From: Agrostemma githago
Lineage: Eukaryota > Streptophyta > Magnoliopsida > Caryophyllales > Caryophyllaceae
Assembly: GCA_958450325.1 (NCBI GenBank)
Contig: OY288243.1
Location: 65,208,606-65,272,605, forward strand
DNA: 64,000 nt
Reading direction: 5' to 3'
The notes beneath the pieces are model-generated. The model was not told the DNA's origin. It searched no databases and saw nothing but the letters and a program-made list of their open reading frames with translations. A program made the translations under genes and the position numbers. The first letter of the stretch is position 1, and every line of letters begins with the position of its first letter. Below are positions 46,541-59,235 of this stretch, piece after piece.

Positions 46541-49500
46541 AGTGGCGGAAACACTGTAGAGTTGGGATTAAAACACACTGACAAACTATATCTTATTAAA
46601 AGAAATGGTAAGTCAATACAAAGGCCTCTTTTTACAAAATGGCTAAAAGTAAAAATCTTCAAACGGGTTTATACAAATCCATAAATTGCGAGAATGAAGA
46701 AAGAGTAGGATCCACGCTACTCGCTAGCTCACACCCAAAACCCAGCAGCAAATACCTGTCATGTTATAAACATAACAGCCACGTCAGTGGGGAGTAACTC
46801 GGACGTTCTCCCAGCCATATTATATCATATGGAAAAATAATAGTATTATTATATCAAAATAATTAAAAATGGAAAACATTAAATGATATAATGAAAATAA
46901 GCCTTCAGAGAAAACTTAAAATATTGGAATAATAAAATCAGAACAAGTTTTCAGAAGAAAACTTAAAATATTTGCCAACCTGCAAATCAAAACGTATCGA
47001 TAATAATAAAAATATTCAAAATGGCGTTATGGATATATTCAGTGTAGAAGGTCAGACTTTCACCAGGAGAATACTAAAAACTAGCTTAGAGAACTTAGTT
47101 CAAACAAATCAAACTTCGGTCTCTAACTAGGCTACTCAACCATAATAGAGCGGCGACTTATAAATGCGTGGCCCTAGTTTAAGACAATGCACACCCCTCC
47201 TGGGATTACCTGTCACCCAGTTCAACTTATGACGACGACTTACTGCGAGGCCTAAGCTTAAGGTCAAAATGTACACAACTCCCGGGATACCTGTCACCCG
47301 GTTCAACAACCAATGTACCGATTCCTGATACACTAGGCTTATAGCTGATGGCAAAACCGTAAACCCTAGATTATATTACTCTAACCCCACACTTGTCTTT
47401 ATTCCATAACTCCAAAACAAGCCATTATCGACATTGAGAATAAATAATCATTATAATAATATGAAGATAAAAGGAATAAACATTTAATGTGAAAAGGGAA
47501 AACTTTCTATAAATAGAAACTTACTTAAAATATAAAGATTCTTATAGAAAATACGTAAGTGATTAAAATGAGTGAAATGTATAAAAATAGCATTTCTAAC
47601 AAAATTGACATTTTATTATTATCGTCGTTATCGTAACTTTATTATATTTCTAAATTCGTTACTCAAAATAAAATATAATAAGTCAATATATAGTATTTTA
47701 TAAATAATTAGGAAATTGAGTTAAAACTGTAATTTTTGGAAAAGATAAGTTTTAAGAAAAACGATTTCAAAATTTATCGAGTCAACGAGTTTTATAAATG
47801 AAATGGATTTTATAAGGGTTTCAAATTATTTTTAAGAAATAGCTTTGATTTATAAAAATAAATTTTTTAATAAAAATAGTCAATCGGAAACAAATAGGAA
47901 ATTATTAGTGAAAATAATTTCGACTAAAATGTATTTAAAACTAAATCGACTATTCTCCATTTATTAGTATAAATCATTGAACAAAATTAATTTATTGAAC
48001 AAGTATACAAATCTCGATTATAATATAAAAATTTGATTCTGAGTTAAAATCATAAAATTAACGAAATATGAAGAAAAAAATGAAATAGTTATTATTTAGT
48101 TACTAATGTCACGATAACCAACAAAATATTACAACGATCGTAAATAATTAACTTATTAACGATTTATAAAACGATATCGAAAACTTATAAAAATATTTAT
48201 AAGACATACGATTAAAAAAGTATTTTTAGCAAATAATAAATAGCTAAAATTAGAAAATCGGAGTTAAAAATATTTACTACATACTACTACTCAAACATAC
48301 GATGTTAAATCGAGTAACGTCCTAAAGTTACCTTTCTAGAAGCTTCTGACAAACATGACCTTGTAGTCCCAGCTGCGATCCTTCTGACACTCGTTCTATC
48401 GAATACCTTGAGACTCGAACGAAAAATTGAAACCCAAAGACACGGAAACCAAGGAGTCGGTATGAGAGAAAATTGGAAAAGAATAAAGTGACAAAGAAAA
48501 TGTAGCACAAATCCCGAACAAATAAGAGAACAATGAATATAAGTCGATAGAATCAGGCAACGACGTTGATGTTAATAGAAATCAGAACACGAAGAGGGAT
48601 GGACGAAGGGAAGAAACGAACGAGTACACATTAGAAAGGAGTAGCATTAGACAGCAAAAGCGACATCAACACTTGAAGGAAAGACAGTAACAGCGGTGCG
48701 AAAACCATAGAATGAACAGAAGAGTAATAAATCGATGACACATACAACATTGGTGAGAACTGCGGGAAATAATGATGGAACAACAGCAGCGCAGCAGCAA
48801 CTAGGACAGAAGAAAAGCCGACAGCAACAGTAACACGGCAGCAGCAGCAAGGCAGGGAGGAAAAAGAAGAAGAAGAAGAAGAAAAAGAAACGGAAACCTA
48901 GCAGCATACTGAGTAAAGCAGCAGCATCAAAACAGGTGAATAAGAAGAAATGGGTCGGCACACAGACCAAGAACAATAGACAACACGAGGAGATAAACCA
49001 GCAGAAGAGAGCACGGAACAGCAACAGCACAAGGACGAGAAGGGAAAAAAACGAAGAAGAAGAAGAAGAAGAAGAAGAAAGTAAAACAGAGCAGCAGCAG
49101 CACAAAATCGACACCCAAAAAAAACGCATCAATAGATACACAAAAATCAACGACAAAAGAGTTAGATCGTCACCTTCATTCATAACACGGTGATAGGAAC
49201 GTAGCAGCAACCGAAGAAGGGACGGTGGGTGAAGGTTTGATGATGATGATGGTTGCTTCAAATAATGGATAATAGCGGACTGAAATGAACCCAACCATCC
49301 ACAAATCAAGCCACAAGAATGACAGTTGCAGCAGGTGCAAAACCACGGCACGAACAGCAATATCTCGAGGGTAACTGGCATATCCAGGTTGCCGGAACAG
49401 GGGAAACGCGCGACGAAGGCAGGGGAAAAGAGAGGGAGCGAAGAGGGAGAAAAGGAGATGGCTGAAGGAGGCAGACGGAGGTAGAAGACGCAGCAGCAGA

Positions 49501-50270
49501 AAGGGCGAAATAGGTGAAGAAGAAGGAGAAGAGGGAAAGGTGGAATGAAAAGGTGGAATGAATCAGTGAATGTGGGAAATAGATAAGTGAAGCGGTGGAT
49601 GTTGATGTGGGAAGACAAAGGGGATGAATAAATAAAGACAAATAATGACAGGCACACGTATAAAATGAAAATGGGAAAGGGGTTGAACTAGTTCAATTAA
49701 ATGAATCCGGTTAGAAAAAGAACTCAAACAATTCCCGAAACGATAAGTTGACTGACCCACGAATCGAATTAAAACGAGTTAATAAAATTAATAAATAATC
49801 GGGCCGTCAAATAAAATGAGTAAATAAAGTATTCGAGACGAAAACTAAACTTATAGAAATAAATAATTAGACGACGAAATAGTAGTTCCCGAAAAATAAT
49901 ATTTTCGATGAAGTGAATCAAATTGATTTCTGAAGGAAATAAAATAAATATTTTGACGAAACTTAAAATAAATGAGCTTCGAGCCGAAAAATAGAAAATC
50001 TGGGCTTAAATATAAAAATAATTTATAAATCGTCGAATTAGACTTTTGATAAGAATTAAATTAAATGTATAAAATTAATCGAAACAGAATAAAATATGTT
50101 TTTAAATATAAGAAGAGTCTCCGAGACAGATAGAATTTTAGTAGTTTGAAACGATTAAACGATAAATTCGTTTTATAATAATTTTAAAAATTACAAGTTA
50201 AATCGTAAAAACAAAAATACGAACATAATTTTAATTAAACTTAAATTTATAAAAAATCAGGGGTGTTACA
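46541..50270 (-). mobile_element. Older solo LTR of element X, missing its first 29 bp (left end)
   Basis: Starts AGTGGCGGAAACACTG, position 30 of the X LTR as read on the plus strand, and ends GGGTGTTACA like the full LTRs. It has more indels and substitutions than the 20425/38913 pair, and GAA-repeat expansions near 48870 and 49050. The left junction is with Athila LTR, the right with array DNA. No internal region or PBS is present. Confidence 0.85.
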
Positions 50271-50945
50271 GTCGTTGTTGAAGACATGCATATTATTTTA
50301 CATTATTTGATTAATTATTCTTTTCGTTGATTACAGTGTTGATTAACAATCATATATATATATATGTACTATACTATTTTATCGCATTAACCTAACTTTG
50401 TATCCCGTTTGGTAAAAAAAAATTGAAATTTAGTTTAAATTAACCAAAGTGTTATGTTAATCTCTCTTATTTTGACTACACATATAATCATCTTCGGAAT
50501 TCTATAGATAGAATAACATATCCTACAAACTTCAATTAAATAAATGAGATATTTTTCATGTTGACCTATAATAATGATTGGAACGAGTTGAATGAAATGT
50601 TTACAAAAACTTAAAACTCATATATATATTATTTAAAATATATGTAAACATCGTATGTATCATGTGATTTAGTATTCCTTAAATTTCTGTTAACGAACAT
50701 TGGTCGTATTTAAAGTTAAAAAAAATATTACTTAAGAATAGTCATTACATCAAAATGATTATGACTGAAATTGTAAAATTTTAAAACCATCAAGTTATTT
50801 TCTTTCCACAAATATTAATATAAATAGTATCAATACTAAAAGGAGTGAAAAAATTAAAAAAATAAATTGTTTTTGTAAAAGGCGAAAAACTACATACTAT
50901 TGTCAATAATATATAACAAGTACGTACATACATCCATGTACATAG
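50271..50945 (+). repeat. 3' remnant of array unit 6
   Basis: Resumes at GTCGTTGTTGAAGACATG, which in unit 1 is at 6691, just downstream of the gene. Its own gene is absent. Variants such as CTGTTAACGAAC agree with outer-type units. Confidence 0.9.
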
Positions 50946-53110
50946 TTAAGATTTTCTTTAATCTTATCATTATTCGAACACTCACTATACTTCTGACATT
51001 GACAACAAAGCGAATATGTTTAAAAAATCTCGCAAAAATAGATATTTATATTTCTTAAAGTAAGTGAATCGCTCACGCCATCAGATGTAATTAACAATAA
51101 ACTACGTAATTACGACTTTTCGAAGATTTTATTTAATATAAATCCACGAACAAAGTTATTCAACTTATAGCAATATAATTTACTATTTTGTCAAATAATT
51201 AAATTGAAAATGTAGAATATGTGAATTCGTAAGTGGTAATTCGCAACAAAAAAGAAAAAAAAGAAACATATAGCAAATGTAATAATTAAAATAAAATAAA
51301 ATTGAGTATGTTACAAATTTATATATCTTCTACAAGTTTAGGTTTTTCCTTAACTTTCACATGAGTTATTAGTGGTTTAGTAAAAACAAGTGTCTTACAA
51401 ATTTAAAAATAATCTAGTAAACCATAGAAATTTAAAACTCTATACTAATTAACGAATAAAAGACAACGTACGTAAATTCAAAAATATGAATTACCTCAAA
51501 TGAACAATATAATTATGTTATTAGAACCAATTCTTTTTGAATTAGTAAATATAAATTAATTTATGAGGATTTTCGTTTGACATCAATGTTAATGTCGGTT
51601 ATTTGATTACAAGATTAAATACACTCATGCATATAATTTGGAAAACTTTTTATAGAAAAAAAATCAATTTTAACAATGAATGATGTAAATTAGCTTTAAA
51701 TATGTATTAATAATATTGTATGTTAATTTTGAGATACAAATACGTTAAATGTATAGATTCAAATATAAAAGTGGACGATATGAACAATTGTTCTCCATCA
51801 CAAGTCACTTTACTTTTGTATTTCTTTTTGTTCCCTGTGTGTGAAACGTACTTGAGATATATATCGGAAATTTGAAATAATTTTAACTAAGTTTTCGATA
51901 TGTATCCTAGAACAATCAAAATTGCTCTATTACTTGTTGTTTCAGTCCTTGTTATATCTGAACAATGTTTCGCAAATGACTCTGTTGCCGCACCTAGCAC
52001 CTCGAAGGCGGACGACTTTCAAAAATGTGAAAGGAAGCTAGGTGCAACTTTTGGCGGTGTAATATCCGAATATATCTTTAACAACGGAAAACAAGTATCG
52101 AATGAAACTTGCAACGCTCTATTAAAGGTCGGAGAGGACTGTCACAAGCTTCTAACACAAGTGTCTATAGTCGACAAGCGTCTTGGTGAGAAAGAGACAA
52201 ACGAAGCGTGGCATAAAAACGAAAAAGTATGGGAACTTTGCAAAACATTTGGACATGTTTCTAATTAGTTCGTTAATATATGTATTTATATCTTTAAATG
52301 GAAAATTAGTACGAGATATGATCATCTAAATATGGTTATTAGTTAAACATTGTCTGATAGTTTCATTAATTACATTTTTATGGTAAATTGAACATAATAA
52401 TATAGCTTCTACCACGGAGTTTTTTTTCAGTGTAGTGTCGTTGTTGAAGACATGCATATTATTTTACATTATTTGATTAATTATGCTTTTCGTTGATTAC
52501 AATGTTGATTAACAATCATATATATGTACTATATATACTATTTTATCGCATTAACCTAACTATGTATCCCTTTTGGTAAAAAAAATTGAAATTTCGATTA
52601 AATTAACCAAAGTGTTACGTTAATCTCTCTTATTTTGACTACACATATAATCATCTTCGGAATTCTATAGATAGAATAACTTATCCTACAAACTTCAATT
52701 AAATAAATGAGTTATTTTTCTATGTTGACCTATAATAGTGATTGGAACGAGTTGAATGAAATGTTTACCAAAACATAAAACTCATATATATATATTATTT
52801 AAAATATATGTAAACATCGTATGTATCATGTGATTTAGTATTCCTTAAATTTCTGTTAACGAGCATTGGTCGTATTTAAAGTTAAAAAAAATATTACTTA
52901 AGAATACTCATTACATCAAAATGATTATGACTGAAATTGTAAAATTTTAAAAGCATCAAGTTATTTTCTATCCATAATATTAATATAAATAGTATCAATA
53001 CTAAAAGGAGTGAAAAAATTAAAAAAATAAATTGTTTTTGTAAAAAGCGAAAAACTACATACTATTGTCAATAATATATAACAAGTACGTACATAAATCC
53101 ATGTACATAG
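50946..53110 (+). repeat. Complete array unit 7
   Basis: 2165 bp, colinear with units 1-4 and of the outer type (CATAGTTAAG, CTATACTTCTG, TTCGAAGAT). It ends at ACATAG where an X LTR begins. Confidence 0.9.
51900..52268 (+). CDS. Secreted prolamin-like (DUF1278/ECA1-type) cysteine-rich protein, copy 7
   Basis: 122 residues with intact ATG (context CGAT-ATG, G at -3). Signal peptide and the four mature Cys are as in copy 1. It differs from copy 1 only at three nearby residues: FNNGKQVSNETC in place of FNNEKQVSKDTC, just before the second mature Cys. Upstream TATA and downstream sequence are conserved in the unit. With copy 1 it is the only array member that can start at ATG, so these two are the likely functional genes. 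Function is inferred from the family (small secreted, often gametophytic). Confidence 0.85.
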   Translation: MYPRTIKIALLLVVSVLVISEQCFANDSVAAPSTSKADDFQKCERKLGATFGGVISEYIFNNGKQVSNETCNALLKVGEDCHKLLTQVSIVDKRLGEKETNEAWHKNEKVWELCKTFGHVSN

Positions 53111-55222
53111 TGTAATCCCCTAGAAATTCTAACGCAATACAGTGGCGGAAACACTGTAGAGTTGGGATTAAAACACACTGACAAACTATATTTTATTAAA
53201 AGAAATGGTAAGTCAATACAAAGGCCGCTTTTTACAAAAGGGCTAAAAAGAAAATTCCTTAAAAGGATTTATACAAATCTATAAATAAACATGAATGAAG
53301 GAAGAGTAGGATCCACGCTACTCGCTAGCTCACACCCAAAACCCAGCAGCAAATACCTGTCATGTTATAAACATAACAGCCACGTCAGTGGGGAGTAACT
53401 TGGACGTTCTCCCAGCCATATTATATCATATGGAAAAATAATAGTATTATTATATCAAAATACTTAAAATGAGAAAACATTAAAACGATATAATAAAAAT
53501 AAGTTTTCAGCGAAACTTAAAGCATTTGTAAACCTGCAAGTCAATATCAATCGATAATAATAATCATATTCAAAAATGGCGTTATGGAAATCAATCAGTG
53601 CAACGGAATACACTTTCACTAGGATAATACTCAAACTAGCTTCGAGAACTTAGTCAAAACAAATTAGACTTCAGTCTCTAACTAGGCAACTCAACTATAA
53701 CAGGACTGTGTGCAGCGAGGTCCTGGCTTAAGTAATGTACACCCCTCCTGGACACCAACCGTAATCCAGTTCAACCCGACGGCGACTTACACGATGCGAT
53801 ATCTAAGTTTAAGGTCAAAATATACACACTCCTGAACACAAACCATGCTCAGTTCAACGACCAATGCGTCTCAACATAGACACACCAGCTTTATAGTTGA
53901 TGGCAAAACGTATACCCTAGACTGTATTACTCTACTCATACACCTGTCCTCATTCCATAACTCCAAAATAGCCATTATCGATATTCAAAAGATATAATCA
54001 ATATAAATAATATGAGGATAGAATGAATACATATTTTATATTAAAAGGGAAACTTTCTATAAATAGAAACTTACTAATTTTAGAAACTGACTTAAAATAG
54101 AAATATTGTTATGGAAAATACGTACGTTATTAAAATAGGTGAAATGTATAAAAATAGCATTTCTAACGAAATTAACATTTTATTATTATCGTCGTTATCG
54201 TAACTTTATTATATTTCTAAATTCGTTACTCAAAATATAAATAAAATATGATAAGTCGTTATATAGTATTTTATAAATAATTTAGGAAATCGAGTTAAAA
54301 CAATAAATTTTAGAAAAGAAATGTTTTGAGAAAAGAAACGATATCAAAATTAACTAAGTCGACGAATTTTATAAATGAAACGGGATTTTACAAAGGTTTC
54401 AAATTATTTTTAATAAATAGCTTTTATTAATAAATAATACGGATTTTAATAAAAATAGTCAATCGGAAACAAATAAGAAATTATTAATGAAAATAGTCTC
54501 GACTAAAAATATATTTAAAACTAAAACGACTAATTTCTCATTTATTAGTATAAATCGTAAAACGAAAATTAATTTATTGAACAAGTATACAAATCTTGAT
54601 TATAAAATAAAAATACGATTTTGAGTTGAAATTGGAAATTAACGAAATATGACGAAAATATGAAATCGATATTATTTAGTTACTAGTATCACGATAACTA
54701 ACAAAATATTATAACGATCATTAATAATAAAATTACTAACGATTTATAAAACGACATCGAAACTTGTAAAATACTTATAAGGTACAAAATTTTAAAATAA
54801 AATTATTAGCAAATAATAAATAGCTAAAATTAGAAAATCGAAGTTAAAATATTTACTACATACTACTACTCAAACATACGATATAAAATCGAGTAACGTC
54901 CTAAAGTTACCTTGAGTCGATATCCCAAAATGGTCCAGTACATGTCCTCAGTTGCGTCTTCACGAAATCCAAGAAAACTCGAAGCTGAACGGAGCGTTTA
55001 AAGAGGACGGAGAAGGAACATAGGGAATTCCTGCGGAATATACGATGAAGAGAAACAAAGTAAAAGAGGGATCGGTTTGTGAAGAATTTGATAGAAGTAT
55101 CATAAGGATGACACAAACAACGGGAAAGAATGAGCCGAAGTTGGATACGTACAGCAGTCACGGAACAACAGTAGCAGTACGTTGCAAACAAAACAACGGT
55201 GAAGAAACGATAGAGCAGCAGG
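53111..55222 (-). mobile_element. LTR of element X, interrupted by the Tekay-like element
   Basis: Starts TGTAATCCCCTAG with one inserted base (CTAACGC). It is alignable to about 54915 with many differences; the last 300 bp are more diverged and purine-rich. It is broken at 55222 by the chromovirus LTR. Whether it is a solo LTR or part of a larger copy cannot be seen. Confidence 0.8.
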
Positions 55223-57191
55223 TGTAATATCCGTGTTTTATAGTGGGTCAATCGAGTCAAGACCATTTATATTACGGATAACACGTAATAATCTATTAGG
55301 CAATCTACTAATAATACTCTTAATAGTACCTGGGCCAAATTTCATATGAAGTGCAATCGTATTACTAACCTAGTCCACTAGTATACTCACGTACACCCAC
55401 ACCCATTTAAATATATATACCTAGGCCCTAAAACCTACACCCCGTTTAAATAATACATACAAGCAGCAAACTCTCCCTAACCCTACGCACACCAAACAAC
55501 GACAAAACAATCCGCATCCATCGTCGCACACTCAGACCGTTCCTCTCAACCCTCTTAAGTCCTCACGTATAGTCAGCCGTGATCCACCGTACACCCTTTT
55601 ATAGGTAAGTTAACATCCTATTTTCTATATTTAGCATGTGGTTGAACCTTGGTGTCGATATGGGGGTCGCGAATGGTAGTGTCGTCTGTTGTTAATTAGT
55701 GTCGCCTTCTGGTTGTCGTTTCCGTATTGTTGTTGTTATCGTTGTGATGTTGTCGTCTTGAATGATGGTAATAATGTCGAATACTGTGGTTAGGGTCGGT
55801 TTAATTTACCGCTAGTAGTGTCGGCCTGCGGTGTGCTAAGGTTGGAGGGAGTAAGGAAGGAGTCGTTATGTTCGGGTTCCGTTAGGGTTGTGGACATGAT
55901 GTACTGTGATGGTGAGTGTATTACTACGTAATGTTGGTGCGGTTATGTACTGTTGTTATTGACGGGTTTGGTTGTGGACATGATGTACTGTGATGGTGAG
56001 TGTATTACTACGTAATGTTGGTGCGGTTATGTACTGTTGTTATTGACGGGTTTGTTTGGGTTTTGCGTTTGGTACTGCATGGTGTGGGCTGTTCCTCGCG
56101 GGTTGTATTGCAGCTAGTACCGGTTCGATGTTGTAGTTGAAGCTTTTGTAGGGTGCAATGTTAGTATTAGTGCGTGGGGTACGTAGTACTTGTTAATATA
56201 TATTAATCTTAGGAGTAGATTCTTTAGGTTGGTTACTCTTTTATTTTATAATTTAATTATAACGACATCGATTCCATTTTATATATTAAATTGTTAGGAA
56301 CAATATTAATTTATATATACAATATTTTACTAGGATCCGACTTCGTAGAATTTCCGTGGTGAGTTATACTGGCGACGCTGTGGTGAGCAGCTAATTAGGT
56401 AAGGTTCTCCTTACTTAGAATATGTTAATATTATTATGCATGTATGAATTACAAGTACGATATGATATTGTGATAATATGATTAATGTTGGATATTGATG
56501 GAAGCATGATTGTTGAATATTGATATATTGGAGTTGGTGAGGCTAGCTTTAGACCTAGCCGGGACCTTTGATCACGGTCCCCTCCCTGATTTCTCCTCCC
56601 GGGTTGTTGAACCTGTGGGGGGTGTGCACACTCGGAATGAAAGGGCCTGCCAGAAGAGTTGAGATGAGAATATTGAGATGGGAATATTGTTAATTGGTAC
56701 CGATGATGGTACCAAGATGGTTGAGAATTGTTGTTTCGTATTCCGTACTTGTATATTATTGTTAGTATGTTCTAATCGTGTTTTCATTGTCTAATTTGTC
56801 ACCCTATTTTATTGGGGGCCTGCGACGATCCAATTGACATTTACGATCTTTTGGGGAGCAGAGTATTGATGCAGGTATGGACCAGTGATGTGTGCTTAAC
56901 TGAAGGGAATTGTTGTTCGGGAAGGGAGTGCGCGTCCATCACCGTTATACTCTTAGCTTGTTCTCGTTATTAGTATTTAATAGACTGTTTAATTCTTGTA
57001 GTCGTTTTGGGCTTTTGTAACCGTATTTAGTTCTCGAACTTGGTTTGCATCTTTTGATTAATCTATTAAACTCGATTGTGTTTCAGAATTGTGTTGTGAT
57101 GGGACTACTGCCTCGGTTTACCCGAGTTTGTAACACTTCCATTTATCCGGGAAGGCCTAGTTAAGGCTCTTGGATAAACGGGGGTGTTACA
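55223..57191 (+). repeat. 5' LTR of the Tekay-like element
   Basis: 1969 bp, TGTAATATCC...GGGTGTTACA. Contains a perfect 84-bp tandem duplication (55887-56054). By eye only about three quarters identical to the 3' LTR in alignable parts. Confidence 0.85.
55887..56054 (+). repeat. Two perfect 84-bp tandem copies in the 5' LTR
   Basis: GTTGTGGACATGATGTACTG begins at 55887 and 55971; both copies end GACGGGTTTG. Not seen in the 3' LTR. Confidence 0.95.
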
Positions 57192-57194
57192 AAG

Positions 57195-57206
57195 TGGTAT
57201 CAGAGC
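57195..57206 (+). other. Primer binding site, initiator tRNA-Met type
   Basis: TGGTATCAGAGC, three bases after the LTR end. Confidence 0.9.
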
Positions 57207-57601
57207 GATCGATTCTGGAGACTGAATAAATGAACATAGGAATTAAAATGAACCCCGGTGATAGACCATTAGGAGCCCATTTAAAATCTCTGGTTGGGGA
57301 GACGTCCTCATACCAACCTTCGGCCCTTTTGGTTTGGACCCGGTAACTACGTGTGAGATTGAGAGGGGGTAGAATAGGATGGGCCCGCGATGATGATATG
57401 AATTTCCTTTGAATTGCATAATTTATGAGTAGTTATAAGTGTGATGTTTTCGATGATATGAGTAGTTACAACGTTGATACTAGTATACTGCTATGATATA
57501 TGAGCATTTAAGGCTCATGTGTATGTTATTGTTGTTTTGAAGTAATCATGTCAAAGTAAGCAGCTACGAACTCTACCCCAACCACTCTGAGTGTCGAAGA
57601 A

Positions 57602-59071
57602 ATGGCGCGCTTAAAGGAAACTAACGATGCACTTTTGGAAGCTCTGAGAAACATCCACGTCCCGAAACCACCAGTGACAGACGCGACCGCCATCAGCGCT
57701 GCGATAGCACGCCTTCGTCCCAGTAAATATGACGGGACTGGTGGACCGTCGCAGCTAGAGAACTGGGTGAGAGAAATGAAGAAGGTGTTCCAGACCGTGA
57801 GTTGTCCGGAGAATCTGGAACTGGGTCAAACTGCATTCTATTTGAGTGGCAAGGCCGATTTATGGTGGCACCTTAACTATGACAAGCTTATTGCGGAGCA
57901 TGAGGAAGGGGATTATGGGGAGGACATTTTTGGATGGAAGAGTCTCGCAGAAGCACTGAGGGTGGAGTTCTTTCCGGAACATATCCGTAGTGCAAAAAGA
58001 GCTGAATTTGATCGTTTCACCATGACAGACGACATGACTGTCGAGGACTATTACGACAAGTTTATGGAGCTGGCCATTTATTCTGCTGACCTCAATTTGA
58101 GTCCTGAACTATTGGCTTCCCGCTTCGAGAGGGGCTTGTCTATCAGAATCCTGGAAAGGCTATGTACCACCCCCATTTATACCGATGTGAAAGATGTATA
58201 CCTGAGAGCCGGGCACGCCGAGCGAATAGCCGATCGCATTAAGGAGTTGAATAGTCAGAAAGGTGAAAAGAGGAAAGCCGAGTCTGAGAGTGCCGTGCAG
58301 GGGGATGCAAAGAGAGGGGGAAATAACCGACCTCAGTGGCAGAGATCCCAATACTCAGGTGGGAATAGTTATAGAGGAGGTAGTTACAACACCGGGAAGA
58401 AAGATGTTCGACACTACAACTGTAAGTGGTGCAACTACAACCACCCCGGTAAGGACTGCAATGGGCAACTAATAACCTGTTACCACTGCGGGAAACTGGG
58501 ACACCGAGCCTACGAATGTAGGTCGAAGGGAGGGCAACAGCAGGGCAACCCTAATTCCATCCCAGTAACAAGGTCGGAAAGTGTTAACCAAGGGAATCGG
58601 TACCAGGGAAACGGGAACCGATCACAGGGGAACTGGAACCGCCCACAGGGGAGTTATTATCAAGGGTCTGGGAGCACTACCCAGTCAACTGCAGGCGTTA
58701 AGCCAACTAATTCCTCTGGTGGGGCACCTGAGGGGAGTAAGAATACTGGGAAGCTCTTTGCTATGGGAAAGCAGGCTGCGGAGGAGGACACACAAGTTAT
58801 CACGGGTACCTTTCTCGTTAACCTGAAATCTTCTTTTGTTCTGTTCGATTATGGGGCAACCCATTCATTTATAGCCTGTAACCATGTACCGAGTCTGGGG
58901 TTAGTAGATTTTGAAAATATAGTTGATGATATAATCACACCCTCGGGGAAGTCGGTTAGGTGTACAAGAGTCTTTCGTAATGTGTCCTTAATAGTTGGGG
59001 GGGTCGACTTGCCAGTTAATTTAATAGAGTTTCCCCTAGATGACTTTGACATTATCTTTGGGATGGATTAG
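57602..59071 (+). CDS. gag: Tekay-like Gag and protease, ended by a premature TAG
   Basis: 489 codons. The element's original start is probably ATG at 57548 in the same frame, broken by TAA at codon 4 (57557-57559), so this is the next usable ATG. Residues 35-215 form the retrotransposon gag domain (WVREMKKVF, AFYLSGKADLWW, EFFPEHIR). Two zinc knuckles follow: C274-C277-H281-C286 and CYHCGKLGHRAYEC at 293-306. The protease (about 395-489) has DYGATHSF at 416 where retropepsins have Asp-Ser/Thr-Gly; Ser to Tyr should abolish activity. It ends IIFGMD-stop: the normal GMDW Trp codon TGG is TAG. The frame continues to about 59230 with protease-linker residues (MRRFRAQIDC region). Confidence 0.85.
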   Translation: MARLKETNDALLEALRNIHVPKPPVTDATAISAAIARLRPSKYDGTGGPSQLENWVREMKKVFQTVSCPENLELGQTAFYLSGKADLWWHLNYDKLIAEHEEGDYGEDIFGWKSLAEALRVEFFPEHIRSAKRAEFDRFTMTDDMTVEDYYDKFMELAIYSADLNLSPELLASRFERGLSIRILERLCTTPIYTDVKDVYLRAGHAERIADRIKELNSQKGEKRKAESESAVQGDAKRGGNNRPQWQRSQYSGGNSYRGGSYNTGKKDVRHYNCKWCNYNHPGKDCNGQLITCYHCGKLGHRAYECRSKGGQQQGNPNSIPVTRSESVNQGNRYQGNGNRSQGNWNRPQGSYYQGSGSTTQSTAGVKPTNSSGGAPEGSKNTGKLFAMGKQAAEEDTQVITGTFLVNLKSSFVLFDYGATHSFIACNHVPSLGLVDFENIVDDIITPSGKSVRCTRVFRNVSLIVGGVDLPVNLIEFPLDDFDIIFGMD

Positions 59072-59235
59072 TTGAGACGATTTAGAGCCCAAATTGATTG
59101 TAATCTTAAGAAAGTGTCGTTAAGAGGTCTGAAGGGCGTTAGAGTGTCTTATAGAGGATTTGCGGTGAAGCCAACTGTGAAGATCATAGCAGCCATTACC
59201 CTGAAGACCTACCTGAAGAAGGGAGTCCGTTATTC

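Noticed and set aside
46541..55222. The two older X LTRs as ends of one element enclosing array unit 7
   Set aside because: No PBS or polypurine tract adjoins either inner border and the DNA between them is ordinary array sequence. They are separate insertions.
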